64,000 nucleotides of DNA, from contig OY756963.1 in NCBI GenBank assembly GCA_963580455.1, positions 16,387,555 to 16,451,554 on the forward strand, in the 5' to 3' direction. The stretch comes from Euonymus europaeus. Taxonomy: Eukaryota; Streptophyta; Magnoliopsida; Celastrales; Celastraceae. Positions 45,297 through 58,300 of the stretch are shown piece by piece. The notes under the pieces were generated by a model that saw only the letters and a list, made by a program, of their open reading frames with translations, was not told where the DNA came from and did no database searches. The position numbers were made by a program, and so were the translations under genes. Numbering within the stretch: position 1 is the first letter of the stretch; each line of letters opens with the position of its first letter.

Positions 45297-48059
45297 AGAA
45301 ATATAATGAGTCTCATCATTTCTTTTACAAGATATATGTGTTTCTGATGTCAGTATAATCAGACAATCGTTTGTGCTCTAATTGATATATATTTTATGGT
45401 ATTTGAAACATGACTCTAAGACCCAAAAAGGTCAAATTGAGACTCTAAATTTGCATGTTGGAGTTGTGAATCATTTAGACACAACTCCACATTAAATTTA
45501 TTAGTCCAAAATTTATCTGCACTAAATATTTTTGCAAGAAATTATCAGCTATGATTTTGTAATGATTCTATTTGATAAAATTTGATAAAACGTATAAAAA
45601 GTAGCATTATATATATATACATATTTATATTTATATATACATGCTGGTTTGAAAATAATGTTTTAATTATAAATAACATTTATGCACCAAATTTCTCTGA
45701 AATAAGTTTATTTACACTAAATATGCTAAGTTTGATCCGCACTTAAATTTATCTACATTAAAAAAATTCTGCTCATAATATATCGACGATGGATCTTGTT
45801 TGAAAGAGTTTTGCACATTTTTAGAATATATAATTTTTAAAAAATTCATTATGTATTTTGAGAGATAAATCATTTGAAAATTTCATTTAAGAAAATAAAA
45901 AATGATGATATCATGTTAGAGAAAATTATGGGATCGATTCATTATGTCATGTAATTTCTTGAAAAGTGAAAGGATATGTAGATATCTTGTGAACTTTTTT
46001 TCTTAGGAAAAATTAGATAGAATGACTTGAGTAGTCCCATTCTTTAAGATAGGTCCACTCAATTTCGGAAATTAGAAATAAAGATAAAAATGATGAATAA
46101 CCTTAAAATATATGTACCATGTAACTGGGCCAAAACAAGTCAATAACCATATCTCCTATTTCTGGCAACCGATCAAAGCAGGACTACCAACATTGGAATC
46201 TTCTCGTCGAGACGAGTCCAACGATTGGATCGAGCCAAAATACATTCCAATGTTTGAAATGGGTTTTCCCTTGATCTCGATGCTTTTGGCATCAAATCGA
46301 GACAAATTTAGTAACGTTAAATTCATCTCATATGGAAAATTCCAATGCCATTGACCTCGCCTCCATCCGACATCGATAACAGCCGCAGCGAGGAAAAGAA
46401 GTTTTTGGACGTCGTCGGAGCTTTGCAATAGCTTTCCGACGGCGGTGGACCTTTATTTCAGCTACTATCGGTAGGGCGTTACTGCTCTCGTAGTCTTGTT
46501 TTTTAGATCAGCAACAATCATTTTGGTGATCAAACAGAAAAGTTATGCTAAAAACATGAAATCACAATTTTCGTTTTACTGCTAGTGCATAAATTTTTTT
46601 CTCTGTAAAATCTTTATTTCTCTATAAAATCACTTTTTCTCTAAAAAAATTATTTTTTTCCGTTCAACAGATCCAAATCTTGAATTCACTACTAAAACCC
46701 TATGTACAAATTGATGAAGCCAAAGGCTCGGACAAAAAGGTTAGGCCAAAAAGTATGAAATCACAATTTTAGTTCTATTGCTAATGCAAAAGTCTTTTTC
46801 TTTGTATAACCTTTAAGTATCACTTTTTATCTATAAAATCTCTTTTTCTCTGTTCGACAGACCCAAAATTTGGATTCATTACTAAAACCTCATATCCCAA
46901 GTGATGAACCCTTAGGCTCAAATTTGCTAAATCTTAATGGGCTTGGGGAATGGATTCGCTACTAAAATCATAAATGTCACAAATGCTAAACCCTAGGGTC
47001 CTAATTGCTAAACCCTTAAGGGCTCAAGTACCCTAAACACTGGGGTTCTAACTTCTAAAAATTGTACAAAACTCTTTTTCCATGTAGAATTACTTTCTCT
47101 ATTTGCCAGACCAAAATCCAGATTTGTTATTAAAATCGTATGTCTCAAGTGATGAACATAAGAGTTTGGATTCACTAAACCCAACAAATTTTTACCATTG
47201 GAAGCACTCAAAGGAAGGCCTAGATAATGAATCAATAATATCATCATAAACTATACAATGTTGTCTCTCTAGAAAACACTTTTTCTCTGTAGAATCGCCA
47301 AAATTATTTTTTTGACCAGGTAATCGCTTTCTGGTGGCAGATTGAGGTAAGCTAGTGGCATTGGAATCAACCTCCAAGATGAATCCAACACCATCGGTCT
47401 CGCCTCGATCTGTCAAAATAGTTGGTGGCATTGAATTTTTCTTGGTCTAACAATTTCAATGTCACTAGCCGCACCTCGATCCGCACGAAAAAACGACTGG
47501 ATCGAGACAAAATGCCTTTCAACTATTTTTCCTCAATCCGATAGTTTTCGATGTGGATCTTGGCAAAGCCAATGACATTGGATTCGTCTCAGCTTGACGA
47601 TTCCAATGCCATCGACCTCACCTCAATCGAAATTTAGAAGCATCAGCAACAAGAAAAAGTAGTTTTTAGTAATCTTTGGCTGAAATAACAATGTCAAATA
47701 TGTAATTTCAAATTTTTTCCTTAACTCAATCAATTTTATAAAATTCAATGTTAACTATCAAAAAAAAATAAAAAAAATTCAATTGTCCTTTTATTCTTAT
47801 ATATTATTAAATTAGGACATAAATCTAATTTTCTATTTCTCTTATTAATAATTAATTTTGATGTTTGTCCTTATGAGATTAAATTTGTTTAACATTGTCC
47901 TTATGGGTAATTGTTGGCCATATGAATCAAAAATGCGTTTTAGACACAGTCTAAATTTGAGTTAAAATGCTTATTTTCTATCTTTTTTTAAAAATAAAAA
48001 TAATGGCATTTAAAATCAATTTTTTGTAAGTCTTCTCTTATAATAGTATAAGAATTGAT
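45297..48059. other. Unrecognised AT-rich DNA with internal sequence echoes
   Basis: No gene. The phrase ATTCCAATGCCAT(T/C)GACCTC occurs near 46339-46360 and 47600-47621. Another phrase (CTCTGTTCGACAGACCCAAA-like) echoes at about 46660 and 46848. It may be the body of an unknown non-coding repeat element. Confidence 0.4.
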
Positions 48060-49423
48060 AAACTTAATATAGAAATATTTGCTAACAATATGAAAAGAGA
48101 ATTAGACAAAGTGAAATATTATTTTCTCTTTTCTTTGGTATATTTTTCATTTCACTAAACATATTTTTATATATGATTAGTATACAATAATCAAATTAAT
48201 GGTTTAATCACATCTTAAATAGCCTCCTCCAACTACTAATGATATAGGTTTAACCATATCTTAATTAGCCTTCAAATACACTAATAAAGTGAGCATTTAC
48301 TAATCAATATTGTAATACTCCCCTTTGGATGACCACTTATACATAGAATGTATCTCGTTAAAACCTTAGTGAAGAAAAAAGTATATCATTCTTGTATAAA
48401 AACTTGGTAGAAAGTGTGAAGGGATTGCCTCGTTAAAACCTTGTCAAGGAAAAATCCTTTGGAAAAAAAAAACCTTTGGTCCAAGGAAAAATATTACAAT
48501 CCATGTTGATATCTTCACACCATTACTTCCCCTTATTTGTGACTTCAAGATAAGTCTTTTAGATGACGCATTCCAATTTGATATACAAATTTCTTGAATG
48601 TTGCAGGTGGGATAGCCAGTTTGAGATTTGGCATTGTGAGGATTATAAAAATAGCATCAGCATATCCAACTAATTGAGACTTTGACTCAAATCAGTAAAA
48701 TAAGTCTAATTTAGTTGTTTCCTGAAGATGTCTGAGAATATGGTTTACTTAATTCCAGTGTCGTCGAGTCGGAGGTGCACAATATCTTGCCAATAAATTA
48801 ACTACAAATGTTTTATCAGTCATTGTACAATTCACAATATATATTAGAGATCTAATTGCACTTAGATATGGTACTTTTGGACCAACTAATATCTCCCCCT
48901 CATCCTTGGGTCGAAATGGATCTTTCTTGATTTCAAGTGAACGAACTAATATTGGAGAAGTCAAAGAATGAACTTTATCCATATAAAATTGCTTTAATAC
49001 CTTTTATGTATAAGTAGATTGATGGATAAGAATTCTCTTAGTTGTTCACTCGATTTGTAGGCCGAGACAATATTTCATCTTTACAAGATATTTCATCTCA
49101 AATTCTGCTTTTAAAGAATTAGCAGCCTTAGTTAACTTTTTAGGAGTTCCAACTAAGTTTAAATCATTAATGTGTGCTGTAATTATATCAAATCTTGAAT
49201 CCGATTTCTTAATAAAAACACAATGAAAAATTGGATCATTTGCGAATCCTTCTCTAACAAGGTACTCAGCAAGTCTATTGTACCACATTTGGCTGGATTG
49301 CTTTAATCCATATAATGATTGTTGGAGTTTAATTGAATTTAACTATCGAGGTTTTCTTCATGCAATTTAAATATTTCAGGAGCTTTCATGTAAATATTTG
49401 TATCCAATGAAACATATAAATAT

Positions 49424-50233
49424 CAATGTTCAAAAATGCATTGTGTGCTAGGCAACCTGGTGCCTAGAACCTAGGTCGCCTTGGAGATTCCTCGGCACAC
49501 AGCTTATAATGTAGATTTCCAGAATGTTGTGGTTGTTTCCTTAAGCTTGCCTTTATATTTTATTATTAATAAGATAATGCATAAATTTAACTTTAAAGAA
49601 TTTACCAATCAATAAGGAGAAAGAGAGTAGAAATCAATAACTATATTTTTAATTATCTCATATGAGAAACAAAACTTAGCAGCACAAGCTCAGTCTAGCC
49701 GAATTTTGATGTCCAAATCTTCTACTTTTTCCTTTCAAATAAAAAATATTATTTCACGAATAGAGTATCAAGCGTAATCATACACATACAATAAATTCGA
49801 AAAAAAACAAAAATCATTACATTGGTATTGTACCATGGAGAATGGAGATCTGGATGATCAGAAGGCGAATGAGTATGATGACAGACCAGTTCGGCAGTTC
49901 CCATAGGAGGAATACTTCAGCCTTCAGCAACCGGTTAGGCAGTTACCGAAGATGGGTTGTGTGCTTCTTCAATTTTGAAGAGTTGAGACAACGTGACATA
50001 TAGAAGGAAGCAATGAAGGGTGAAAACATGAAGCCGAAACTTTTTTTGTTTGTTTATGAAACGTCTAAAACAATGTCATTTTGGAGTTGGCATGCCACAA
50101 AAATTACGCACTACCCACGACTAGGCGCCGCCAATGCGGTCCTTTATATAAGTGTGACGAACTACCCGTAATAGCCACGGCCACCACACACCTAGCGCCT
50201 AGGTGGGCGCCTAGCTTGCATTTTCAAACATTG
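49424..50233. mobile_element. hAT MITE, 810 bp, inside the copia RT
   Basis: 8-bp duplication ATAAATAT on both sides (49416-49423 and 50234-50241). Ends are CAATGTTCAAAAATGCA and, on the other strand, CAATGTTTGAAAATGCA (15 of 17 match). Subterminal CTAGGCGCC-type words occur at the right end (about 50190-50215), and GTGCCTAG words at the left. No coding capacity. Removing it and one duplication rejoins the copia RT frame, which confirms the boundaries. Confidence 0.87.
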
Positions 50234-50588
50234 ATAAATATATAGTAACAACATCCATTAAACATATTTTTATACGTTCAACAACTGTCAAGCCAATTAA
50301 AAATATGAATGTGATACCATATATTACAAGAAAATATGTCTCATCGTAATCAATTCCAAGTTTCTGCGAGAACCCTTATGCCACAAGTCCAACTTTGTAT
50401 CTTGTCATTTCATTATTTTCATTTCGCTTTCTTACAAATACCCATTTGTGTCTAACAGCTATGACATCTTCTGGTGTCTGGACTTCAAGTTCCAAAAGTA
50501 CTCTTTTATTTAAATAATTTAACTCTACTTTGATAGCTTTTTCTCATTTTGGCCGGTCATTTCTACATAGACATTCATCAACAGATTT

Positions 50589-52371
50589 TGTAACACCCTG
50601 ACCTGAAAATGCCACCGGGCTGGGTTCTCTACTGGTGACATCCACACTCGTCCCTAAAGACGCTCTAACAAGTCATTCAACCATGGATTCTATTGAAAAT
50701 CTGGCAGCATCTCCCCGTATATAGGGGAAATGCCCACCTGAGTCAAACGTATCAAAAACACACAATTCACATCAACCATCTAGCAAAGCCTCAGGCCAAA
50801 TATCAGCATGCAATTCATATCCTAGAAGCGCCTGAGGCCATCTAGCTCCATGCACAAACTGATACAATAATTAAAACATCATATGAACCCCATAGCCAAC
50901 ACCACATCCAGACCCTAGGTCCACCTCAGCTCAGAAGATCCAATCTCATGGATTTCCTTATAACCATCCATGATCCACACCAACCGGTGCCAAATAGTCA
51001 ATATAACATATGTAAATCAAATACACAGACATTCCAGTCAAATAATCCCAACTCAACTACCCAATCTAACCCACCAGTTGCCATTCATGCCACAGCCACT
51101 CTACCGATTTGCATCACCGGTATTTGTACCAATCTCATCTATAGGGAAGAAATAAAAGGAAAGGATGAGCTAGAAGCTCAATAGGGTAAATGAAGCATGA
51201 AATAAATATTAAGCTGAAGTTCAAGGATAGGATCAATGCAACGATATACTATAGATATGCTATAAACTATGAACTACAACGATGAATACAATCAATAAGA
51301 AATCATGTTTCTTCCTCAAGAGAAATAATGGGATAGTGCATTGGGCACCCAATCCTACTAACGGTGAACACTGCCACCATTTAAGGCTCATGAAGAAACT
51401 AGACCAACTGTGAGACTCCTCGTCCCGCCCACACTAATTAAGGCACCTCGGGATCTCAGTGCGTTTCCTCACATGGTACTCATTTGGTAGGAACCCCAAC
51501 TCCAGTTCCATAACCCTCCTCCCATATGACTTCCAAATAACCTATGAGAATCACAAGCCCATGCTCGATCTTTTTATGCGGCTCTAATGCATATAAAAGT
51601 TGCATGCTATGAAAAAGATACATATATATGAATCTTACATATATATATTAACTACTCGTGAAGCATGAACAAGATCAACTCATGCTTGATATATGACCAA
51701 GCAATTAATTTGGTTATGCATCTAACAATTTAGAGATTCCAAGAAGAACCCTAGGTTCATTCTTTCCCAATGAGCAATTGAGGAAAGAACACAAATATGG
51801 AGGACCAATGAAGAAAATAACGGCATTTTAGATATCAAAAACAAAAACGAAATAGATTGGGCTAGAAATCCTCTACCTCGATTAAGCACAACTTACAATA
51901 CAAATTCCCAAAGTTAGGGTTTCGACCCTCTTTCACCAATCTATTGATTTCCAACATTCCGAACCCATATATAATTATATCAATAACACTAGTTATCAAC
52001 AATAACATGATATTCAATCACCAATCATGATAACTTACCTTCTCTCTTTAGGATTTTCTCCAAATCCTTCAAATTCGTCCAATATCAAACCTCAACCTAG
52101 AACAGTGATTAAAACTAATAAAACAACCATAACTAACCCTAGAATCAACATATCTAAACCCTACATTCCATCTCTTAAAGAATTAAAGTAATTCTACAAA
52201 AATCCTAGAGTTCCAAAACTAGGAAAACTTGAATCTTGGAAACCTTCTTCAAATCTTGCTAGAATCCTCAATCCAAACTAGAATATTCCATAATCTCTCA
52301 AGAATATCAATTTTTCTCTCTACTTCTCTCTCTCTCTCTCTCTCTAAATCAGGCTTCACTACCCAAATACA
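50589..52371 (-). mobile_element. Probable solo LTR, 1783 bp, inside the copia pol
   Basis: On the plus strand it runs from TGTAACACCCTGACC to CCAAATACA. On the minus strand it would start TGTATTTGGGTAG and end CAGGGTGTTACA, a common gypsy LTR end. ATTT flanks both sides (50585-50588 and 52372-52375). Only four bases match where five are expected, so the duplication is imperfect. A CT run (about 52318-52345) lies near its 5' end. No ORF. It interrupts copia between integrase and RT. Confidence 0.65.
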
Positions 52372-53202
52372 ATTTTTGGCCGTGTAAATAATAAACACAC
52401 ATGTGACCATTTATAAGATGCATCTACCAAAATCATAAAATAACAAATGGTCCACATGGTGGATGAATAGATCCACATATATCATCATGAATGCGTCGAA
52501 GAAGATTAGGATATTTCATACCTAGCTTCAGGGTGATGGTTTCACAATTAACTTTCCTTTTGAACAAGTGACACATAAATAATCTTTTGGCAAAAGAAAA
52601 TTCCGGTTTCTCAATGAATGCCCATTTGTTTTTTCAATTATTCTACGAATCATGGTAGAACTTGGGCGGCCAAGGCGATCACGCCAAAGTATTGATTTTT
52701 TTATATTAAAACACTTATAGTGGTACGATATAAACTTGAAGAGATAGCTTTGAATCTTTCTAACACTAGCTTATGGTTTGATACAATTGAAGTGATGTAT
52801 AAGAAATCTATACCACTTTCACTTTCATATTCAATGTAATATCTATTTCGACAGATATCTTTAAAAGTAATCAAATTTCTTCTTGATTTGGGAGAGTTTA
52901 GTGCTTCTCCGATGTAAATTTTTGTACATCCAGACAACACAATATTGGTTCTTTTGAAACCTTCAATTATTTTAATGTGCCTGAGATTGTATGAACATTT
53001 GGTTCAAGCAAAGTTAAATCCAAGACATATTTTTTATGTTGAAATATAGATTGTATTGTAGCACTATCAATCAAACACATATCTTCATCAACCATATTTC
53101 TAAAGAAGAAAATAATATAACTTGCATCACATATTAACTCAAAAGTATCATATAGATAAATATTATATTGTATATAAATATAACAAAAGTACAAATTTGA
53201 CA

Positions 53203-53335
53203 AGCCGGGAGTTAGTGGTCGAGTGGTGGTGATCCAATAAAACATATAATAGGGTCCGAGGATCGAAACTCATAGTCGCTGATCTGGGATTTTTATTTTA
53301 TGTTTTTTCATTTTTTTTAACTCAATAAACTTTTG
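53203..53335 (+). mobile_element. Probable tRNA-derived SINE
   Basis: It carries an A-box-like TAGTGGTCGAGTGG and, about 45 bases on, a B-box-like GAGGATCGAAACTC, the split Pol III promoter of tRNA-derived SINEs, followed by a T-rich tail. It lies between copia knuckle and protease remnants, where no sequence belongs. No clear target duplication, so the edges are approximate. Confidence 0.45.
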
Positions 53336-54810
53336 AAAAGAAGATTTATAAAATGATGAATTTTATTGCTTGTAATTAAATACTTTCATAATCAAAACAC
53401 AATACAACAACTAAATTTAACATACAACAAGTAAATAAACTTATTTGATATTAACATTTCCATCACCAAGCAAATGGTCAATATTTCCATTTAAATCCTC
53501 AAAAAAAATTAGAAATTTCAATATGAGTGTAGTCAAAGTCAACATCATTATCAAAGTTTGCAAAGTTTGTTTTAGCAACCTTTTGTTTTGCTTTGATGGA
53601 AGCTTGATATTGATCAACCAAGTGATTTGGTGTGCGACAATTTCGTGACCAATGTCCTCGATTGCCACACCTATAACAAATACTTTCTTGGCCCTTCTGG
53701 GACTTATTATTATGTTGACTTGTGTCTCTTCCACTATATCGCTTCTGGCGATATGGAGTATACGAGGCTTCACGATTTTAATGATCGTTCCAACGACCTC
53801 TTCTTCTTGCTCTTCCTCTTCCGTAACTACGTCCTCTCCCACGATCACTATGATATACTATGTTCACTTCAGGAGAAACGATGTGGCTCCAGTGGGACGA
53901 GACTGATGATTTTTCAATAACAACTAATAACTAATTGTTTTCCTCAACCACAGGGAAACATGGAATCAATTGTGAATATAATGTGAGCCCATGTTCACGA
54001 TATTGTTGTTGTACTATCATATTAGATGTATGAAAAGTAAAAAATATTTTTTTTAGATTCAGTAATCTCTTTATCACATAATTCCAGTTGTATAGTAATT
54101 TAAAACAATGCAGAATTATAATCACATATATATTTAAAATCTTGCAATCTCAAATGCATCTAGGCATGTCGAGTTTTGGGAAGAGTCATGTTCTTGTAAT
54201 GCTCAAACATTTCCTTTAAATTATTCCACAAAACAAGAAATTTTTTTGTAGTAAAATATTCATTTTTCAACTCATCATCAAGGTGATGAAAAAAATCATG
54301 GCCTTTGTGCGATCATACTGTAATGTATTATTATCTTTTTGAATGATATGACTAAGACCCATAGGTTCCAGATTGATCTCAATTTTCAACAGCCAATGCA
54401 AATAATTCTTACTCAAAATATCAAGTGCAATAATTTGCAAATTTTTAAACTTTACCATAGAAATGATAATGATGACGTGTTTTCAGACAAGGAATCAAAG
54501 CATTCTTAAAATCAAGATTAAGAAAAATTAATATTTTAAGAATAATATTTGGATAGAAATTTGGAGAGAGTTTGAAAGAGAAATTAGAAAAGTAAGAAAA
54601 TATTTTATTCACTTAATGTGTATTTTCATTTCACTAAACTTCTCTTTATATAGGATTATTATACCATAATCAAATTAATGGTTTAATAACTTCTTAATGA
54701 TAAGTTAGCTCATAAGTAGTCTCAAAAAACCCTAACAAAATGCTCTTAATTAGGCTCTAAATATACTAATAAAGTGGACATTCCCTAGTCAATATTAATA
54801 TGATAATACA

Positions 54811-55190
54811 AACAGTATTAATGTAATCAGTCTACCAATTATAGTCAAACTATCATTTTGCCGGGTCCCATATCGAATCAATAAAGCTAGCATTTTTTTA
54901 AAAATTCTTATGAAATGCTATTTTAACGGATCATTTGAGACAATTGTTTTTTTTTTTTTTGAAAAAATACTCACATTTTTTGTTGATTATTGAGAATATA
55001 TCTATCAGTAAGAATTATATACAGCATTTCAACTGATAAGTAAGTTAATATTGTTATCAAACATAACATATATGCCAGTGACTAGTGACTGAAATTGTTA
55101 CCCAACCACAGAGTGATTATTTTTTGAAAGTGGCAGCTGGCTGGAACCGTCTCTTCCTTTATTTCTGCTTAAAATCCACATGCCCAAAAC
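54811..55190. other. Promoter region of UCH3
   Basis: AT-rich spacer between the copia 5' LTR and the UCH3 TATA box. Includes a T run near 54948-54960. No gene. Confidence 0.4.
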
Positions 55191-55191
55191 C

Positions 55192-55198
55192 TATATAT
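55192..55198 (+). promoter_or_regulatory. TATA box of UCH3
   Basis: TATATAT in CCTATATATGAAGG, 120 bp before the ATG. A start near 55225 gives a leader of about 90 bases. Confidence 0.55.
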
Positions 55199-55311
55199 GA
55201 AGGAGGCATCTCTCGCGGTTTCAATAACAAAGAGTCCAAACACTCCGGCTTGCTTTCATCCCATCGACGCCAAACCCTAATTTTCTGTTTAGAGAAACAC
55301 AGTCGAAGATA

Positions 55312-58300
55312 ATGGCTGCCGTAGAAGAAAGCTCTTCTTCTAAGAGGTGGCTTCCTCTTGAAGCTAACCCTGATGTCATGAACCAGGCATGTCTCTTTGA
55401 AGCCCTAATCCCTCTTTGCATTTCTTATAAACCGTTAATTCAACGTCAGTCTTAATAGATTGATAGATTTACGGTTTGCGTTTGGCAAACCTGTCGTTGG
55501 TGGTGATCTGGAAATTTGGGTTTAGACTGTGTACTTTCGTAGTCCGTATGGTGGGTTTGGTTTTCTTTCTTTAATACTTACCCAAAAAAAAGGGTTTGGT
55601 TTCAACTTTAATACCCTTAAGGGATTTGGTGAACTTTCTGATCGAATTGGTTGGGAGGTTTCCTTATGGTGGTTCTCTATGCTCGATAGTTACGAAACAA
55701 AAAATCCTATACTTAATTCATGGTTAATTCTAGTAAATGAAAAATCTTTCTACAAAAGAACTTGGCCAGTTTTTATATCTTATCAAACTTTTATCTCAGG
55801 ATGAATGTATGAAATAAATATTCATAATTTACATTTCTTCTACTGTTGCTTCAGTTCCTCTGGGGTCTTGGTCTTCACCCTGACGAGGCAGAGTGCTGCG
55901 ATGTTTATGGTTTGGATGAAGAACTCTTGGAAATGGTTCCAAAGCCTGTCCTTGCTGTGCTGTTTCTTTATCCCTTAACCTCAGAGACTGAAGAAGAGAG
56001 AATGCAACAGGAAAATATGAAAAGGGTGAGTGCAGTGGCATTTTGATCATATAGCGAAAGTAAAAGCTCTATGTTATTGGCGTGTTGTTCCTGATTAATT
56101 TTTTAATTTTGCACTGAGTGCTGAATATATTTTTTATCACAATTAATTTACTTGGGAAAATACTTGAGTACATATTTTTCTCTTGTTGCCACGATCTTGT
56201 TTGATAATTGTCATTTAAGTTAAGCAAAACAGTTTCTGGAAATTCAGTTATGTAATTTACTGTTTTGTGTTTACATTAATATTGATTGTATTTTTTTAAT
56301 TTTAATTATGTATTTGTGCGTTGTTGAAAAAAATATTTTAATCTAATACCCGCTGAAATAAACTGATTGGTTAGCCGTGATGATTTTTATTATTATGTTA
56401 CAATTTTGCAATTTTGCTTGTAGAAAAAAAAGGAGATTCTCATATTAGATGTGCAGCAACACAAGGAATCTAGTGTAGGTTAATGCTGATTGAAGATAAG
56501 ATGGGATAAATTATTTTAAGATGGATTGGCATGTATAGCGTAGTTTGAAAGTTGAAAAACTCAGGTGGGAGGTATTAAAAAGAGTATAGGCTGAAGAAAG
56601 ACATGGATGGACATGATAATGAGCAATATTTGCTTACTGCTTAGTATTCTGCTGAATTTATTTGAGATAAACTGTTATAATTTTCGCTCCTGAATTATCT
56701 CTTCATTGATATAAAGTTATAAACTATGTTGGGATTTCTTACTTCCTTGTTCCCTCATTCTGTACTTGAATTGTTATTTAACAGTGTATTTATTAAGTAC
56801 TCACTAATTGTTGATAGATTTAATTTCTATATTGTTTTTTTTTAAAGTTTAGAACTTTAGGCTATTGGGTTTTTCTTAGGGTGTGTAGCTAATAAAAAGA
56901 TAAACAACACCCGTGCACGAGGCTACCTCAGCGGGCAGTAACGGAGACGTGCAGGATGTATGTGGAGCTTATTCCACATAATATGTGGAGAAGTTGTTTC
57001 CAAGAATTGAACTTGAGACATCTATTGTGATAAATGATATGGATATGGGAGATTTAGATTAGATATTTTTGATGGCTGTCAAAACAATTTGAAGCTTGTC
57101 TACTGAATGTTTTCTTTTGTAATTGTTCCCTTCCCTGCGATCCTTTAAACTATTTGCTAATCTGAAAGATTATCTATGAAGTTCTTTGTACTAATGGGTG
57201 GTTTCTTTCTATTTTGATTTGAGAGTAAGTAAAGTTGCTGAATTTTCTTTTCATTTTAGGAACCCTGCGATAGAGTTTATTTCCTCAAGCAAACTGTTGG
57301 TAATGCTTGTGGAACTATTGGACTTCTTCATGCTATTGGGAACATCACTTCAGATATTAAGCTTAGTAAGTTTTCTGATGAATATCTATAAGCATGGCAT
57401 ATTTGATTGGGCTTATTTGTATGGTGACTGAAAAATGTGTTTCACAATCTCCCTTTGTAAATAAAGCAACAGCACAGAGAAGATTGACGGTCATTCCGTC
57501 CTTTGAAATTAAACAGTGAGGAAGAGAATACATCTAGCAACCTGGATATCAGAAGCCAGCTTCTTGCCTTGGAGAATATGCATGACCACCGCATTAATTT
57601 TTTTATTTAACTCTAGAATAGAAAACAATGGTCATGGGCCTCATGGCATCTAAATGCTAGTCCTAGAGCTTGCATGAGTTATGACTCATTCTTTATAGAT
57701 TGGTAGTTTCTCTCTCCCTCTTTTAAACATTTTTCTTCTATTATCAAGAATGCAGCTTTTATATCCACTCATGGTTCCTTTACGCGTAAAGATTTATCAA
57801 CCAAATGCCTGCCTTCATTTTCAGTGGTATTAGGATAACAGTCATTCTTTTTTGAGGGTTATCACATACTTCCTTTTTGGTGTTTCTTTCTTGTTTTCAG
57901 CCGAGGGATCTTTTCTGGATAGATTTTTTAAATCCACTGCAAGCATGGATCCACTGGAGGTTTGATCCCTGCACTCTCTCTCTCTCTCTCTCCACCCACC
58001 CTAAACCACACATGCGAAATATTGAACACAAGATGCTCTGATGTCAAACCATTACAGTTTCCTCATTTAATCTTACCATTATGTTTCCACCTCCTGATTT
58101 AGCGTGCAGCATTTCTTGAAAATGACTCAGAAATGGAAGTTGCTCATTCTGTAGCCGCTACAGCTGGAGATACTGAGGTAACCTTTATTACCAATCACAA
58201 TTTTGAAGTTAACATTGGGAAATGATGTAATATTAATTTTATGCAAGGTTTCATTGCAGATGGGTAAGTATCTAGCAATAGTACATCTGCGTGACTTTTA

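Larger units (their letters stand above)
48749..54458 (-). pseudogene. Copia gag-pol remnants of the nested element
   Basis: Parts in order on the minus strand: gag start (ALDILSKNYLHWLL at about 54430) and FHTSNMIVQQQYREHG (about 54040); worn knuckle and linker (DLNGNIDHLLGDGNVNIK, ending 53441); protease with MCLIDSATIQ (about 53080) and IYIGEALNSPKSRRNLITFK; integrase zinc-finger part (LWRDRLGRPSSTMIRRIIE, about 52680); then a gap. RT follows: VIAVRHKWVFVRKR (about 50440), MWYNRLAEYLVREGF and HINDLNLVG (about 49170, where the catalytic DD reads ND), and VPYLSAIRSLIYIVNC. Frame changes and stops occur throughout. Most of the integrase core is missing at the solo-LTR junction, so a deletion accompanied or preceded that insertion. 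Confidence 0.83.
48060..54810 (-). mobile_element. Decayed Ty1/copia retrotransposon carrying three nested insertions
   Basis: Minus orientation. The inferred 5' LTR (about 54540-54810) and 3' LTR (about 48060-48318) share blocks such as ATTTTCATTTCACTAAAC, AATCAAATTAATGGTTTAAT and CTAATAAAGTG. A purine tract (CCAAAGGGGAG on the minus strand, 48318-48328) abuts the 3' LTR. Between them lie remnants of gag, protease, integrase and RT. Three later insertions sit inside: a probable SINE (about 53203), a solo LTR (50589-52371) and a hAT MITE (49424-50233). LTR edges are approximate because of divergence, and no primer site or target duplication was confirmed. Confidence 0.75.

Noticed and set aside
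53445..53920. Three overlapping plus-strand ORFs
   Set aside because: Antisense shadows of the copia gag-protease linker on the minus strand.
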